Below, piece after piece: positions 1-5,913 of a stretch of DNA of 6,022 nucleotides (positions are counted from its first letter, which is position 1; each line of letters begins with the position of its first letter). The notes under the pieces are model-generated. The model made no database searches and was not told where the DNA came from. It saw only the letters and a program-made list of their open reading frames with translations. The DNA is from Desulfobacterales bacterium (GTDB lineage Bacteria; Desulfobacterota; Desulfobacteria; Desulfobacterales; Desulfosalsimonadaceae): assembly GCA_007135795.1 (NCBI GenBank), contig SLIE01000064.1, forward strand, positions 1 through 6,022. The letters are read 5' to 3'. The position numbers were made by a program, and so were the translations under genes.

Positions 1-1
1 A

Positions 2-1627
2 GATTATCCCATGTTGATGGAAGTATTGCGGTTCGGCCTGTTATGTAATGATGCCGAAGTCTTCGAGAAAGACGATCAGTGGAAGCTTCAGGGCACGCCG
101 ACCGAAGGCGCTTTGATCACTGCGGCCATGAAAGCGGGCATTGACCCGGAAGCGGAGAATAAAAACATTCCACGCATTGATGTAATCCCCTTCAGTTCTG
201 AAATCAAGTTGATGGCAACACTGAACCGTGATGAGAACGAGAACCGGTTCATTCTATTAAAGGGTGCGCCGGAAAGAATTATGGATCGGTGTGTTAACCA
301 GCGTACGGCCGATGGGGAGGATACCGGGGATCTGGACCAGGAGTTCTGGCAGAAAGCCGGTGAAACCATGGCTTCCAAGGGACAGCGGCTTCTGGCGATC
401 GCGGTTAAAAATGTCGATGGGAATAAAGGAGATCTTGATTCTGACGATATTGAAGACGGGTTTACCCTCCTTGGTCTGTATGGCATTATTGATCCGCCCC
501 GGGAAGAAGCCATTGAAGCCGCTGCCAAACTTATTGGAGAATGCGTGTCCGTGGCGGAATGTCAGACCGCAGGCATAAAGGTGAAAATGATCACCGGGGA
601 TCACGGTCTGACCGCCGTGTCCATTGCTGATAAACTGGGAATCGGAGATGGTGAAACATTTCTGACGGGCACTGACCTGGAAAAAATGAGCGATGAAGAG
701 CTTGCTGAAAAAACGCCCAACGTCGATGTTTATGCAAGAACAAGCCCCGAGCAGAAATTGCGGCTCGTCAAGGGGATGCAGGCGGCCAATCATATCGTCG
801 CCATGACCGGGGACGGGGTAAACGATGCACCGGCCCTGAAACGGGCGGACGTGGGGGTCTCCATGGGCAGAACCGGGACCGAGGCGTCCAAGGAAGCCTC
901 GGACATGGTCCTGGCGGATGATAACTTCGCGACCATCGCCAACGCGGTGGAAGAAGGGCGGACCATTTACGACAATATTAAAAAGGCCATACTCTTTCTG
1001 CTGGTTACAAACAGCGGCCAGGCGCTTGTCGTAATCGTCTCCATTGTCCTTGGGCTGGGATTGATGGATGCCACCGGTCATTTTTCTCTCCCCATATCAC
1101 CGCCCCAGATTCTGTGGATCAACATGGTAACGGCGGTCACCCTTGCTTTGTCGACCGCTTTTGAACCGTCCGAACCGGATATCATGCAGCGCCCGCCAAG
1201 ATCGTCCGATGAAAATATCGTTACCGGCTTTATGCTGTGGCGGATCCTGTTTGTCGGGGTGTTGCTTGTTACAGGGACGCTCCTGCATTACGGATACATG
1301 CTCGGAACCGGTGCATCCCAGGCGTTGGCCTCGACCGTGGCCATTAACACCCTGGTGGTCGGGCAGGTTTTTTACCTGATTAACAACCGGTTTATGTATG
1401 AACCGTCATGGACCCTTTCGGGGTTCATCGGCAGCCGGGCGGTCTTGATTTCAATTGCTGTTCTGGCAGTGCTTCAGTTGAGCTTTACTTATTTCCCGCC
1501 AATGCAGTATATCTTCGGAACCGAAGGCGTGCCCTTGGATACGTGGATAACAATACTGAGCTACGGGATCTTGCTGTTTGTCCTGGTGGAGATCGAAAAA
1601 ATATGGTTTCGCCGGAAGCGTGGTTGA
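2..1627 (+). CDS. P2-type cation-transporting ATPase (5'-partial)
   Basis: This is the C-terminal 541 residues of a P-type ATPase, an inner-membrane pump that uses ATP to move cations. The frame is open to the window edge, and the first codons (D-Y-P) already read as protein, so the ATG at 11 is probably internal. Numbering from that ATG: the nucleotide-binding motif KGAPE is at 84-88, the P-domain entry DPPRE at 161-165, MITGDH at 193-198, and the hinge motif MTGDGVNDAP at 265-274. After these come the VEEGRTIYDNIKKA stalk and about six hydrophobic membrane segments from roughly 325 to 528. The tail is basic (RRKRG). The DKTGT phosphorylation site and the first membrane helices would be upstream. 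Family knowledge: the layout fits the P2A/PMA1-like group (COG0474), and the M6 stretch NMVTAVTLAL followed by AFEP recalls CtpF-like pumps. The ion is uncertain, because residues that bind calcium in SERCA appear to be replaced here. An extra run of about ten residues lies at 171-180. There is no clear terminator after the stop. Confidence 0.93.
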   Translation, partial: DYPMLMEVLRFGLLCNDAEVFEKDDQWKLQGTPTEGALITAAMKAGIDPEAENKNIPRIDVIPFSSEIKLMATLNRDENENRFILLKGAPERIMDRCVNQRTADGEDTGDLDQEFWQKAGETMASKGQRLLAIAVKNVDGNKGDLDSDDIEDGFTLLGLYGIIDPPREEAIEAAAKLIGECVSVAECQTAGIKVKMITGDHGLTAVSIADKLGIGDGETFLTGTDLEKMSDEELAEKTPNVDVYARTSPEQKLRLVKGMQAANHIVAMTGDGVNDAPALKRADVGVSMGRTGTEASKEASDMVLADDNFATIANAVEEGRTIYDNIKKAILFLLVTNSGQALVVIVSIVLGLGLMDATGHFSLPISPPQILWINMVTAVTLALSTAFEPSEPDIMQRPPRSSDENIVTGFMLWRILFVGVLLVTGTLLHYGYMLGTGASQALASTVAINTLVVGQVFYLINNRFMYEPSWTLSGFIGSRAVLISIAVLAVLQLSFTYFPPMQYIFGTEGVPLDTWITILSYGILLFVLVEIEKIWFRRKRG

Positions 1628-1743
1628 TCGCATTCAGTTGCATTTGTTTTTAGAATGACGGCAATTGTTCTATGTCTTTTGGCCGGAAAGCGATATGAAG
1701 AAGTTTATCGGCAAATAATAAAAAAATCCAGGCCTTGAGATGG

Positions 1744-1763
1744 GACCACTTTGAACCACTTTG
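1744..1763. repeat. 10-bp imperfect tandem repeat upstream of pgm
   Basis: Two adjacent decamers, GACCACTTTG (1744-1753) and AACCACTTTG (1754-1763), match at 9 of 10 positions. They end 26 nt before the pgm start codon. The 10-bp period is close to one helical turn, so a tandem operator half-site is possible, but a chance duplication is equally possible. No strong sigma-70 promoter could be assigned in this 162-nt gap. Confidence 0.4.
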
Positions 1764-1777
1764 CTAATCAAGTAATT

Positions 1778-1784
1778 AAGGGGA
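1778..1784 (+). promoter_or_regulatory. ribosome binding site for pgm
   Basis: The purine run AAGGGGA ends 5 nt before the ATG at 1790. It supports that start over later in-frame ATGs. The start also gives the M-x-V-H-x-M-A-G N-terminus seen in E. coli-type Pgm. Confidence 0.7.
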
Positions 1785-1789
1785 TATAA

Positions 1790-3448
1790 ATGACTGTGCA
1801 TGAAATGGCCGGAAAAAAAGCGCCACCCGAGAAACTCGTCAACATACCGAGGCTCGTGGCCGCTTATTACTACAGACAGCCAGATCCGGAAAACCCAGCG
1901 GAACAGGTAGCATTCGGGACGTCCGGTCATCGGGGAACATCGTTTGAAGGCAGCTTTAATGAAAATCACGTCATAGCCATTTCCACCGCCATATGCGAAT
2001 ACCGGGCAAATAACCATATTGACGGTCCGCTTTTTCTGGGGATGGATACCCACGGGTTATCCGAACCGGCCATGGCCACGGCTTTAGAGGTTTTTGCGGC
2101 GGCTGGTGTAAATGTTTATATTCAGAAGGGTCGTGGATACACACCGACCCCCGTGATCTCCCATGCCATTTTAACCTGGAATCACGGCAGGACGCAAGGG
2201 GCTCGGAAAGGGCTTGCGGACGGGGTGGTCATTACCCCGTCTCACAATCCCCCGGAGGATGGGGGGTTCAAATACAATCCGCCCCACGGTGGACCAGCCG
2301 GTTCGGATGTCACCGATCTCATTGCAAAACGAGCCAATGAAATATTGTTGAACCCGATGGATACGGTTCGCCGCATACCGTTTGAAAGGGCTTTGAAAGC
2401 GGGAACCACGCATGAATATGATTACATCGAGGCGTATGTAAACGATCTTGATAATGTTGTGGACATGGCCGCGATCGCTTCCGCCGGGCTCAAGCTGGGC
2501 GTGGATCCCATGGGAGGGTCAGCAGTTGGTTTCTGGGAGCCCATTGCCCGAAAATACGGCATATCCATTGAAATGGTCAACAAAACAGTGGATCCCGCGT
2601 TTGGTTTCATGAGCGTGGACAAGGACGGTAAGATTCGCATGGATTGTTCATCCTCTTATGCCATGCAGGGATTGATATCGTTGAAGGACAGGTTCGATAT
2701 CGCTTTTGGAAATGATCCGGATGCGGACAGGCACGGTATTGTAACGCGCAGTGCGGGCCTGTTGAACCCCAATCATTATTTGTCCGTGGCAATATGGTAT
2801 CTTTTTCAGAACCGGCCCGACTGGCCGAAAAATGCCGCGATCGGAAAGACGCTGGTCTCGACGGCCATGATCGACCGGATCGCCGGACATCTGAACCAGC
2901 CGTTGCACGAAGTCCCGGTCGGGTTTAAATGGTTCGTGGATGGTCTTCTGGAATCGACGTTCGGTTTCGGGGGGGAGGAAAGTGCCGGCGCATCTTTTTT
3001 GAGAAGAAACGGAAGCGCATGGTCCACGGACAAGGACGGAATTATAATGAATTTGCTCTCAGCGGAGATTGTTGCCAAAACAGGCAAGGATCCCGCCGAA
3101 ATTTACAGTGAGCTTGAAAACCGGTTTGGCAGGTGTGTCTATGAGCGCATGGACGCCCCTGCGACCCGTGATCAAAAAAATATTCTAAAGAACTTTTCAC
3201 CGGAACATATTCGGGCGGATTCCCTGGCCGGAGAACCCGTGATCGCGAAATTGACAAAAGCACCGGGCAACCAGGCATCCATTGGCGGAATTAAAATTGT
3301 ATCGGAAAATGGCTGGTTTGCCGCGCGCCCATCCGGGACCGAAGAGATATATAAAATATATGCGGAAAGCTTCAAGGGAGAAGATCACCTGAAATTAATT
3401 CAGGAAGATGCCCAGAATATTGTAAACACCGCATTTGGAGAGGGGTAA
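1790..3448 (+). CDS. pgm: alpha-D-glucose phosphoglucomutase
   Basis: This cytosolic enzyme interconverts glucose 1-phosphate and glucose 6-phosphate, linking glycogen and nucleotide-sugar synthesis to glycolysis. At 552 residues it is close to the E. coli Pgm length (about 546), and it is intact. All four signature regions of the phosphohexomutase superfamily are visible. The FGTSGHRG loop is at 42-49. The phosphoserine loop TPSHNPPEDGG has its catalytic serine at 151. The magnesium-binding motif NDPDADRHG carries Asp309, Asp311 and Asp313. The sugar-binding motif GGEESAG is at 394-400, and the C-terminal phosphate-binding motif ARPSGTEE is at 512-519. Long stretches match the E. coli-type family as I recall it, such as the segments around VPVGFKWFVDGL and WSTDKDGIIM. 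The segment before the serine loop (HGRTQGARKG, 132-141) is a few residues longer than in E. coli Pgm. The gene lies 162 nt after the ATPase on the same strand and is convergent with the ferritin-like gene, so it is probably its own transcription unit. Confidence 0.97.
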   Translation: MTVHEMAGKKAPPEKLVNIPRLVAAYYYRQPDPENPAEQVAFGTSGHRGTSFEGSFNENHVIAISTAICEYRANNHIDGPLFLGMDTHGLSEPAMATALEVFAAAGVNVYIQKGRGYTPTPVISHAILTWNHGRTQGARKGLADGVVITPSHNPPEDGGFKYNPPHGGPAGSDVTDLIAKRANEILLNPMDTVRRIPFERALKAGTTHEYDYIEAYVNDLDNVVDMAAIASAGLKLGVDPMGGSAVGFWEPIARKYGISIEMVNKTVDPAFGFMSVDKDGKIRMDCSSSYAMQGLISLKDRFDIAFGNDPDADRHGIVTRSAGLLNPNHYLSVAIWYLFQNRPDWPKNAAIGKTLVSTAMIDRIAGHLNQPLHEVPVGFKWFVDGLLESTFGFGGEESAGASFLRRNGSAWSTDKDGIIMNLLSAEIVAKTGKDPAEIYSELENRFGRCVYERMDAPATRDQKNILKNFSPEHIRADSLAGEPVIAKLTKAPGNQASIGGIKIVSENGWFAARPSGTEEIYKIYAESFKGEDHLKLIQEDAQNIVNTAFGEG

Positions 3449-3496
3449 GCCGGCAAAGATATGTCCAGTGACGTACTGTAACTGCAAGGAAGATAT

Positions 3497-3515
3497 ACCA
3501 CAGAGAACACAGAGA
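3497..3515. repeat. CACAGAGA direct repeat (intergenic)
   Basis: The octamer CACAGAGA occurs at 3499-3506 and again at 3508-3515 with a 9-bp period. It lies between the pgm stop and the hairpin pair. From memory, similar CACAGAGAACACAGAG tracts recur between genes in many environmental bacterial genomes. That recollection is unverified. No coding signal is present here. Confidence 0.5.
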
Positions 3516-3527
3516 TCCACATTTACA

Positions 3528-3588
3528 GGAGGGCGGACATTCCTGTCCGCCAATTAAAACCACAGGCGGGTTGGAAAACCCGCCCTCC
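3528..3588. repeat. REP/BIME-like inverted hairpin pair with GGAG feet
   Basis: This 61-bp unit contains two perfect hairpins in opposite orientation. On the + strand, GGAG (3528-3531) directly precedes a stem of GGCGGACA (3532-3539) and TGTCCGCC (3544-3551) with a TTCC loop. On the - strand, GGAG (complement of 3585-3588) directly precedes a stem of GGCGGGTT and AACCCGCC (3565-3584), again with a TTCC loop. The outermost 9 bp (3528-3536 and 3580-3588) are also exact inverted repeats, so the whole unit can fold end to end instead. Family knowledge: REP elements mobilised by RAYT (Y1-type) transposases have a G(T/G)AG tetranucleotide at the foot of a hairpin and often occur as inverted pairs. 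No RAYT gene is in the window, so assignment to that class is inference. Confidence 0.75.
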
Positions 3589-3594
3589 CTTTTT
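3565..3594 (+). terminator. possible Rho-independent terminator of pgm
   Basis: The second hairpin (8-bp G+C-rich stem, GGAA loop on the + strand, 3565-3584) is followed by CTCCC and then five T residues at 3590-3594. The 5-nt gap before the T run makes it an imperfect terminator for pgm. Read on the - strand, the same hairpin is followed by TGTGG and then TTTTAATT, so it may also end the convergent ferritin-like transcript. The T run overlaps that gene's stop codon at 3593-3595. Confidence 0.4.
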
Positions 3595-4048
3595 ACCAGG
3601 CTTCCGGATAACCGGTTTCTACAAAAGCTTTTTCAAGTTGAAATTTATGTTCGCGCTCCATTGCCGCGAGTTCAAGGAAAATGTTTTTCTGTTCCGTATC
3701 TGTGCAGCCGTTTGCCAGAGCCATGTATGTGTTCATGGCTTCTTCTTCTTTTTTCATGGCCAGGGCAAAGGCGTCCGCCGGTTTCATGTTGGGAGAAACT
3801 TCAGGAACCGCTTGAGTTTCCGCAACCTTGTAATCGTGTGTTTCACGGAAGGGAAGCCGTTCCGGTGCGGCTGATAAAATTTTTCGCAATATGTTTTCGT
3901 GCCGCTTTTCTTCTCTGACAAAACCGAGGAACATTTCCTTAAGCAATCGGGTTTCCATATGGGTGGCAACGTCCTGGTAAAACTTCTGGGATTCGATTTC
4001 TTTATCTATGGCATTGGAGAGAATTTTTTCATATTGGGCGTGGTCCAT
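3593..4048 (-). CDS. ferritin-like / rubrerythrin-like diiron protein
   Basis: This 151-residue soluble protein has the four-helix ferritin-like fold pattern with a complete diiron ligand set. Helix A carries Glu17 seven residues before Tyr24, and helix B carries E-x-x-H at Glu47/His50. Helix C carries Glu101 seven residues before Tyr108, and helix D carries E-x-x-H at Glu131/His134. This two-fold E plus ExxH pattern is the rubrerythrin/erythrin signature (COG1633-type). There is no CxxC rubredoxin domain: the only cysteine is Cys115. It is therefore a stand-alone erythrin-like protein and not a full rubrerythrin. Such proteins are generally linked to peroxide reduction, iron handling or oxygen tolerance in anaerobes, but the exact activity cannot be read here. 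A linker of about 40 residues (57-96) separates the helix pairs. The start is supported by an AAAGGA ribosome binding site. It is a single gene, convergent with pgm and divergent from the kinase. Confidence 0.9.
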   Translation of the reverse strand: MDHAQYEKILSNAIDKEIESQKFYQDVATHMETRLLKEMFLGFVREEKRHENILRKILSAAPERLPFRETHDYKVAETQAVPEVSPNMKPADAFALAMKKEEEAMNTYMALANGCTDTEQKNIFLELAAMEREHKFQLEKAFVETGYPEAW

Positions 4049-4056
4049 AAACTTTT

Positions 4057-4062
4057 TCCTTT
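4057..4062 (-). promoter_or_regulatory. ribosome binding site for ferritin-like gene
   Basis: On the - strand the sequence reads AAAGGA, 8 nt before the ATG (4046-4048). It fixes the start of the ferritin-like protein. Confidence 0.65.
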
Positions 4063-4091
4063 ATGTTTGGTATGGGATATGCGGCCATCAG

Positions 4092-4120
4092 TTTATAGTA
4101 AAGTTGCTAACCATTGTTGC
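4092..4120 (-). promoter_or_regulatory. candidate sigma-70 promoter of ferritin-like gene
   Basis: On the - strand, TATAAA (complement of 4092-4097; 5 of 6 to the -10 consensus) lies 17 bp after GCAACA (complement of 4115-4120; only 3 of 6 to the -35 consensus). Transcription would start near 4085, giving a leader of roughly 37 nt. The weak -35 element makes this tentative, and an activator or another sigma factor could be involved. Confidence 0.35.
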
Positions 4121-4141
4121 GCCGAATTCACAACTACCTCC

Positions 4142-4208
4142 AATTGACGAAAAATGGCTTTCACCAGTATTGTCTATATAATTAACGATTGAAAGCGGTT
4201 TGTCAATT
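4142..4208. promoter_or_regulatory. nested inverted repeats in divergent control region
   Basis: Two 7-bp perfect inverted repeats are nested around nearly the same centre. The outer pair is AATTGAC (4142-4148) with GTCAATT (4202-4208). The inner pair is GCTTTCA (4157-4163) with TGAAAGC (4190-4196). The core is A+T-rich (TATATAATTAA). The left outer arm overlaps a -35-like TTGACG (4144-4149), which has TATTGT (4168-4173) 18 bp on. The right outer arm overlaps the -35-like TTGTCA used in the nearer candidate kinase promoter. It could be an operator acting on both divergent genes or a cruciform-prone segment; the function is inferred from position only. Confidence 0.4.
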
Positions 4209-4228
4209 TCGCATTTCTAATATACTAT
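4200..4228 (+). promoter_or_regulatory. candidate sigma-70 promoter of the sensor kinase
   Basis: TTGTCA (4200-4205, 5 of 6 to the -35 consensus) is followed by TACTAT (4223-4228) at 17-bp spacing, or by TATACT (4221-4226, 5 of 6) at 15-bp spacing. Transcription would begin near 4233-4235, leaving a leader of about 45 nt before the ATG at 4278. A second, more distal candidate is TTGACG (4144-4149) with TATTGT (4168-4173). Confidence 0.45.
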
Positions 4229-4229
4229 A

Positions 4230-4267
4230 GGATGATAGCCAGGGATCGATAATGTTCACCATCATCC
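4230..4267. promoter_or_regulatory. inverted repeat abutting the kinase ribosome binding site
   Basis: GGATGAT (4230-4236) and ATCATCC (4261-4267) are perfect 7-bp inverted repeats separated by 24 nt. The right arm directly touches the GGAG ribosome binding site (4268-4271), which is 6 nt from the kinase ATG. The left arm lies at the predicted transcription start. A transcript from the distal promoter could fold this as a hairpin next to the ribosome site. One from the proximal promoter would lose most of the left arm, and then a DNA-level operator is more likely. Confidence 0.4.
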
Positions 4268-4277
4268 GGAGCACTCG

Positions 4278-5834
4278 ATGAATTCTTTTGCCACGTGGAC
4301 AATCGTGCTGATCGACGACGAAAACGATATCCGTGAAGTCGTTGGGATTACGCTTGAAGACGAAGGGTATAACGTACATACCGCCGCGGACGGTCGTGCC
4401 GGTATTCAATTGGTGCGGGAAGTAAAGCCCCAGATCGTTATTACCGATATTCGCATGCCGGTCATGGACGGATTGGCTGTTCTGGAGATTGTAAAACAAG
4501 AACGGCCTGAAACAGAAGTAATTATCATCACCGCCTTTGCCGATATCGAACTGGCTATCCGGGCACTGCAACTCGATGCATCCGATTTTGTGACAAAACC
4601 GCTCAATGCCGAGGCGCTTCACCTGGCATTGAAACGTGCCATCCAGCGTTACACATCCCGTAAACAATTAAAAGATTATATGACATTGCTTGAGCGGGAC
4701 AAGACCATTACTGCCCGTGAGTTGCTGAAAAGCATCAATTTTCAACGCAATCTCATTGAAAACTCCATGGATGCCATTGTTGCATGCGACAGCAAGGGGT
4801 TGATCATGATGGCAAACCCTAGCATGGTGCATCTGACGGGTATTGCAAAAGATGAGCTTTTGCAGAAAACAGGAATCGACAACCTGTTTTCAAAAGATGA
4901 AATAAGAAGAATGGAGCAGGAGCTTGACAGTGATGACCTTGGGGGGAAAAATTGTCTGTCTCTTTTTGAAACAGCCTTGTTTGATTCAAAGAAGCGACGT
5001 ATTCCCGTTCAGGTTTCAGCGACACGTCTTTTTGAGCAGGAGCATCTTGAAGGGCTGGTTTTATTCATACGGGATCTGAGGGATTTTTACCGGTTGGAAA
5101 GGGCCATGGAAGACCAGGTGCGGATTTTACAGCAAGACAAGATGGTTTCCCTGGGGCGCCTTGCGGCAAGTGTGGTCCATGAGATAAACAATCCTCTTTC
5201 CGGTATTCTCAATTACGTTCGGCTCATGAAACACACGGTTGAAAAGGGGAATCCGGACCCGGCCCGGCTTGAAAAGTTTTCACGCTACCTGGAGATCGTG
5301 GACCGGGAAATTTCAAGGTGTTCCCATATTACCGGCAACCTCCTGGCCTACACCCGGAAATCGCCGCCTTCATTTGAGACAATAGCCGTTGACGCGTTGA
5401 TCGATCGGTGTGTTCTTTTGTGCGCCCATAAGCTCGAACTTCAGAAAATCGGGTTGCAGATCAATATTCCGCAAGGGCTGTGGCAGGTAAAGGGCGATTT
5501 CAACCAGCTGCAGCAATGCTTGCTGAATCTCATCTTCAATGCGATCGATGCAATGCCCGGGGGTGGTCATTTGAAATTGACCGCGGCAAATGATTCGGCC
5601 TCTGACTGTGTTTTACTCGATGTCGAAGATACCGGCCGGGGCATCGGTGATGTTGACCTGCCCCGTATTTTTGATCCTTTTTATACAACCAAGCAGGAGG
5701 GGTACGGCGTTGGTTTAGGCCTCTCCACGGTAAAAGAGATCATGCACCGGCATGGGGGGGAAGTGTCGATAAAAAAAGCGGACAGCAGTGGGGCGATTTT
5801 TCGACTGGCGTTGCCTGCAGCGGGACATGCGTGA
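4278..5834 (+). CDS. REC-PAS-histidine kinase (soluble sensor kinase)
   Basis: This 518-residue protein has no signal peptide or membrane segment, so it should act in the cytosol. At the N-terminus is a receiver domain (about 8-122) with acidic residues Asp13/Asp14, phospho-acceptor Asp57, Thr85 and Lys107, so it looks active. A charged helical linker (about 123-156) leads to a PAS domain (about 157-270), the likely signal-sensing part. A short helix leads to HisKA, with His301 in the H-box VVHEINNP. The HATPase_c domain has an N-box with Asn421, the G1 box DTGRGIG (451-457), an F-box IFDPFYTTK (464-472) and a G2 box GYGVGLGL (475-482). The kinase core is complete and NtrB/ZraS-like. Family knowledge: receiver-first kinases commonly take phosphate from another kinase or are modulated by one. 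No separate response regulator is in the window, so the output partner is unknown. The start is supported by GGAG 6 nt upstream. A leader dyad and promoter-like elements lie upstream. Confidence 0.95.
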   Translation: MNSFATWTIVLIDDENDIREVVGITLEDEGYNVHTAADGRAGIQLVREVKPQIVITDIRMPVMDGLAVLEIVKQERPETEVIIITAFADIELAIRALQLDASDFVTKPLNAEALHLALKRAIQRYTSRKQLKDYMTLLERDKTITARELLKSINFQRNLIENSMDAIVACDSKGLIMMANPSMVHLTGIAKDELLQKTGIDNLFSKDEIRRMEQELDSDDLGGKNCLSLFETALFDSKKRRIPVQVSATRLFEQEHLEGLVLFIRDLRDFYRLERAMEDQVRILQQDKMVSLGRLAASVVHEINNPLSGILNYVRLMKHTVEKGNPDPARLEKFSRYLEIVDREISRCSHITGNLLAYTRKSPPSFETIAVDALIDRCVLLCAHKLELQKIGLQINIPQGLWQVKGDFNQLQQCLLNLIFNAIDAMPGGGHLKLTAANDSASDCVLLDVEDTGRGIGDVDLPRIFDPFYTTKQEGYGVGLGLSTVKEIMHRHGGEVSIKKADSSGAIFRLALPAAGHA

Positions 5835-5883
5835 TATTTAATCTTCGATTGAACTCATCAGCCTCCCGTGAACGCACTGCATT

Positions 5884-5908
5884 GGGAGCGCCAGGCTCCT
5901 GCCTGGCA
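5884..5908. repeat. GGAG-footed hairpin repeat
   Basis: A 7-bp perfect stem, GCCAGGC (5890-5896) and GCCTGGC (5901-5907), has a TCCT loop. GGAG (5885-5888) sits one base before the stem. An alternative fold pairs GGAGC (5885-5889) with GCTCC (5895-5899). No T run follows, so it is not a normal intrinsic terminator. Its layout (GGAG foot, G+C-rich stem, four-base pyrimidine-rich loop) recalls the hairpin pair at 3528-3588, though the stem sequence differs. Confidence 0.55.
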
Positions 5909-5913
5909 TCATG

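Noticed and set aside
257..1081. Long minus-strand frame opposite the ATPase
   Set aside because: The opposite strand encodes conserved P-type ATPase motifs throughout this range. The antisense translation shows no domain and is a codon-bias shadow.
2..1627. Reading the ATPase as a truncated pseudogene for lack of DKTGT
   Set aside because: The frame is open to the left edge, and the visible part matches the region after the phosphorylation site, so the missing part is simply outside the window.
1695..1718. Seven-codon leader-like frame (MKKFIGK) upstream of pgm
   Set aside because: It has a GGAAAG purine run upstream, but there is no attenuator hairpin, no regulatory codon run and no terminator after it. 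It is too short to support.
1751..1778. TTGAAC with TAATTA as a pgm promoter
   Set aside because: The -10 match is only 2 of 6 at 16-bp spacing, and the element would place the start almost at the ribosome site.
3497..3588. CRISPR-like array in the pgm downstream gap
   Set aside because: There are only two inverted hairpins and one short direct repeat, with no regular repeat-spacer pattern and no cas genes.
3571..3918. Plus-strand frames opposite the ferritin-like gene
   Set aside because: The minus strand carries a full diiron ligand set and a ribosome binding site. The plus-strand translations are unstructured shadows.
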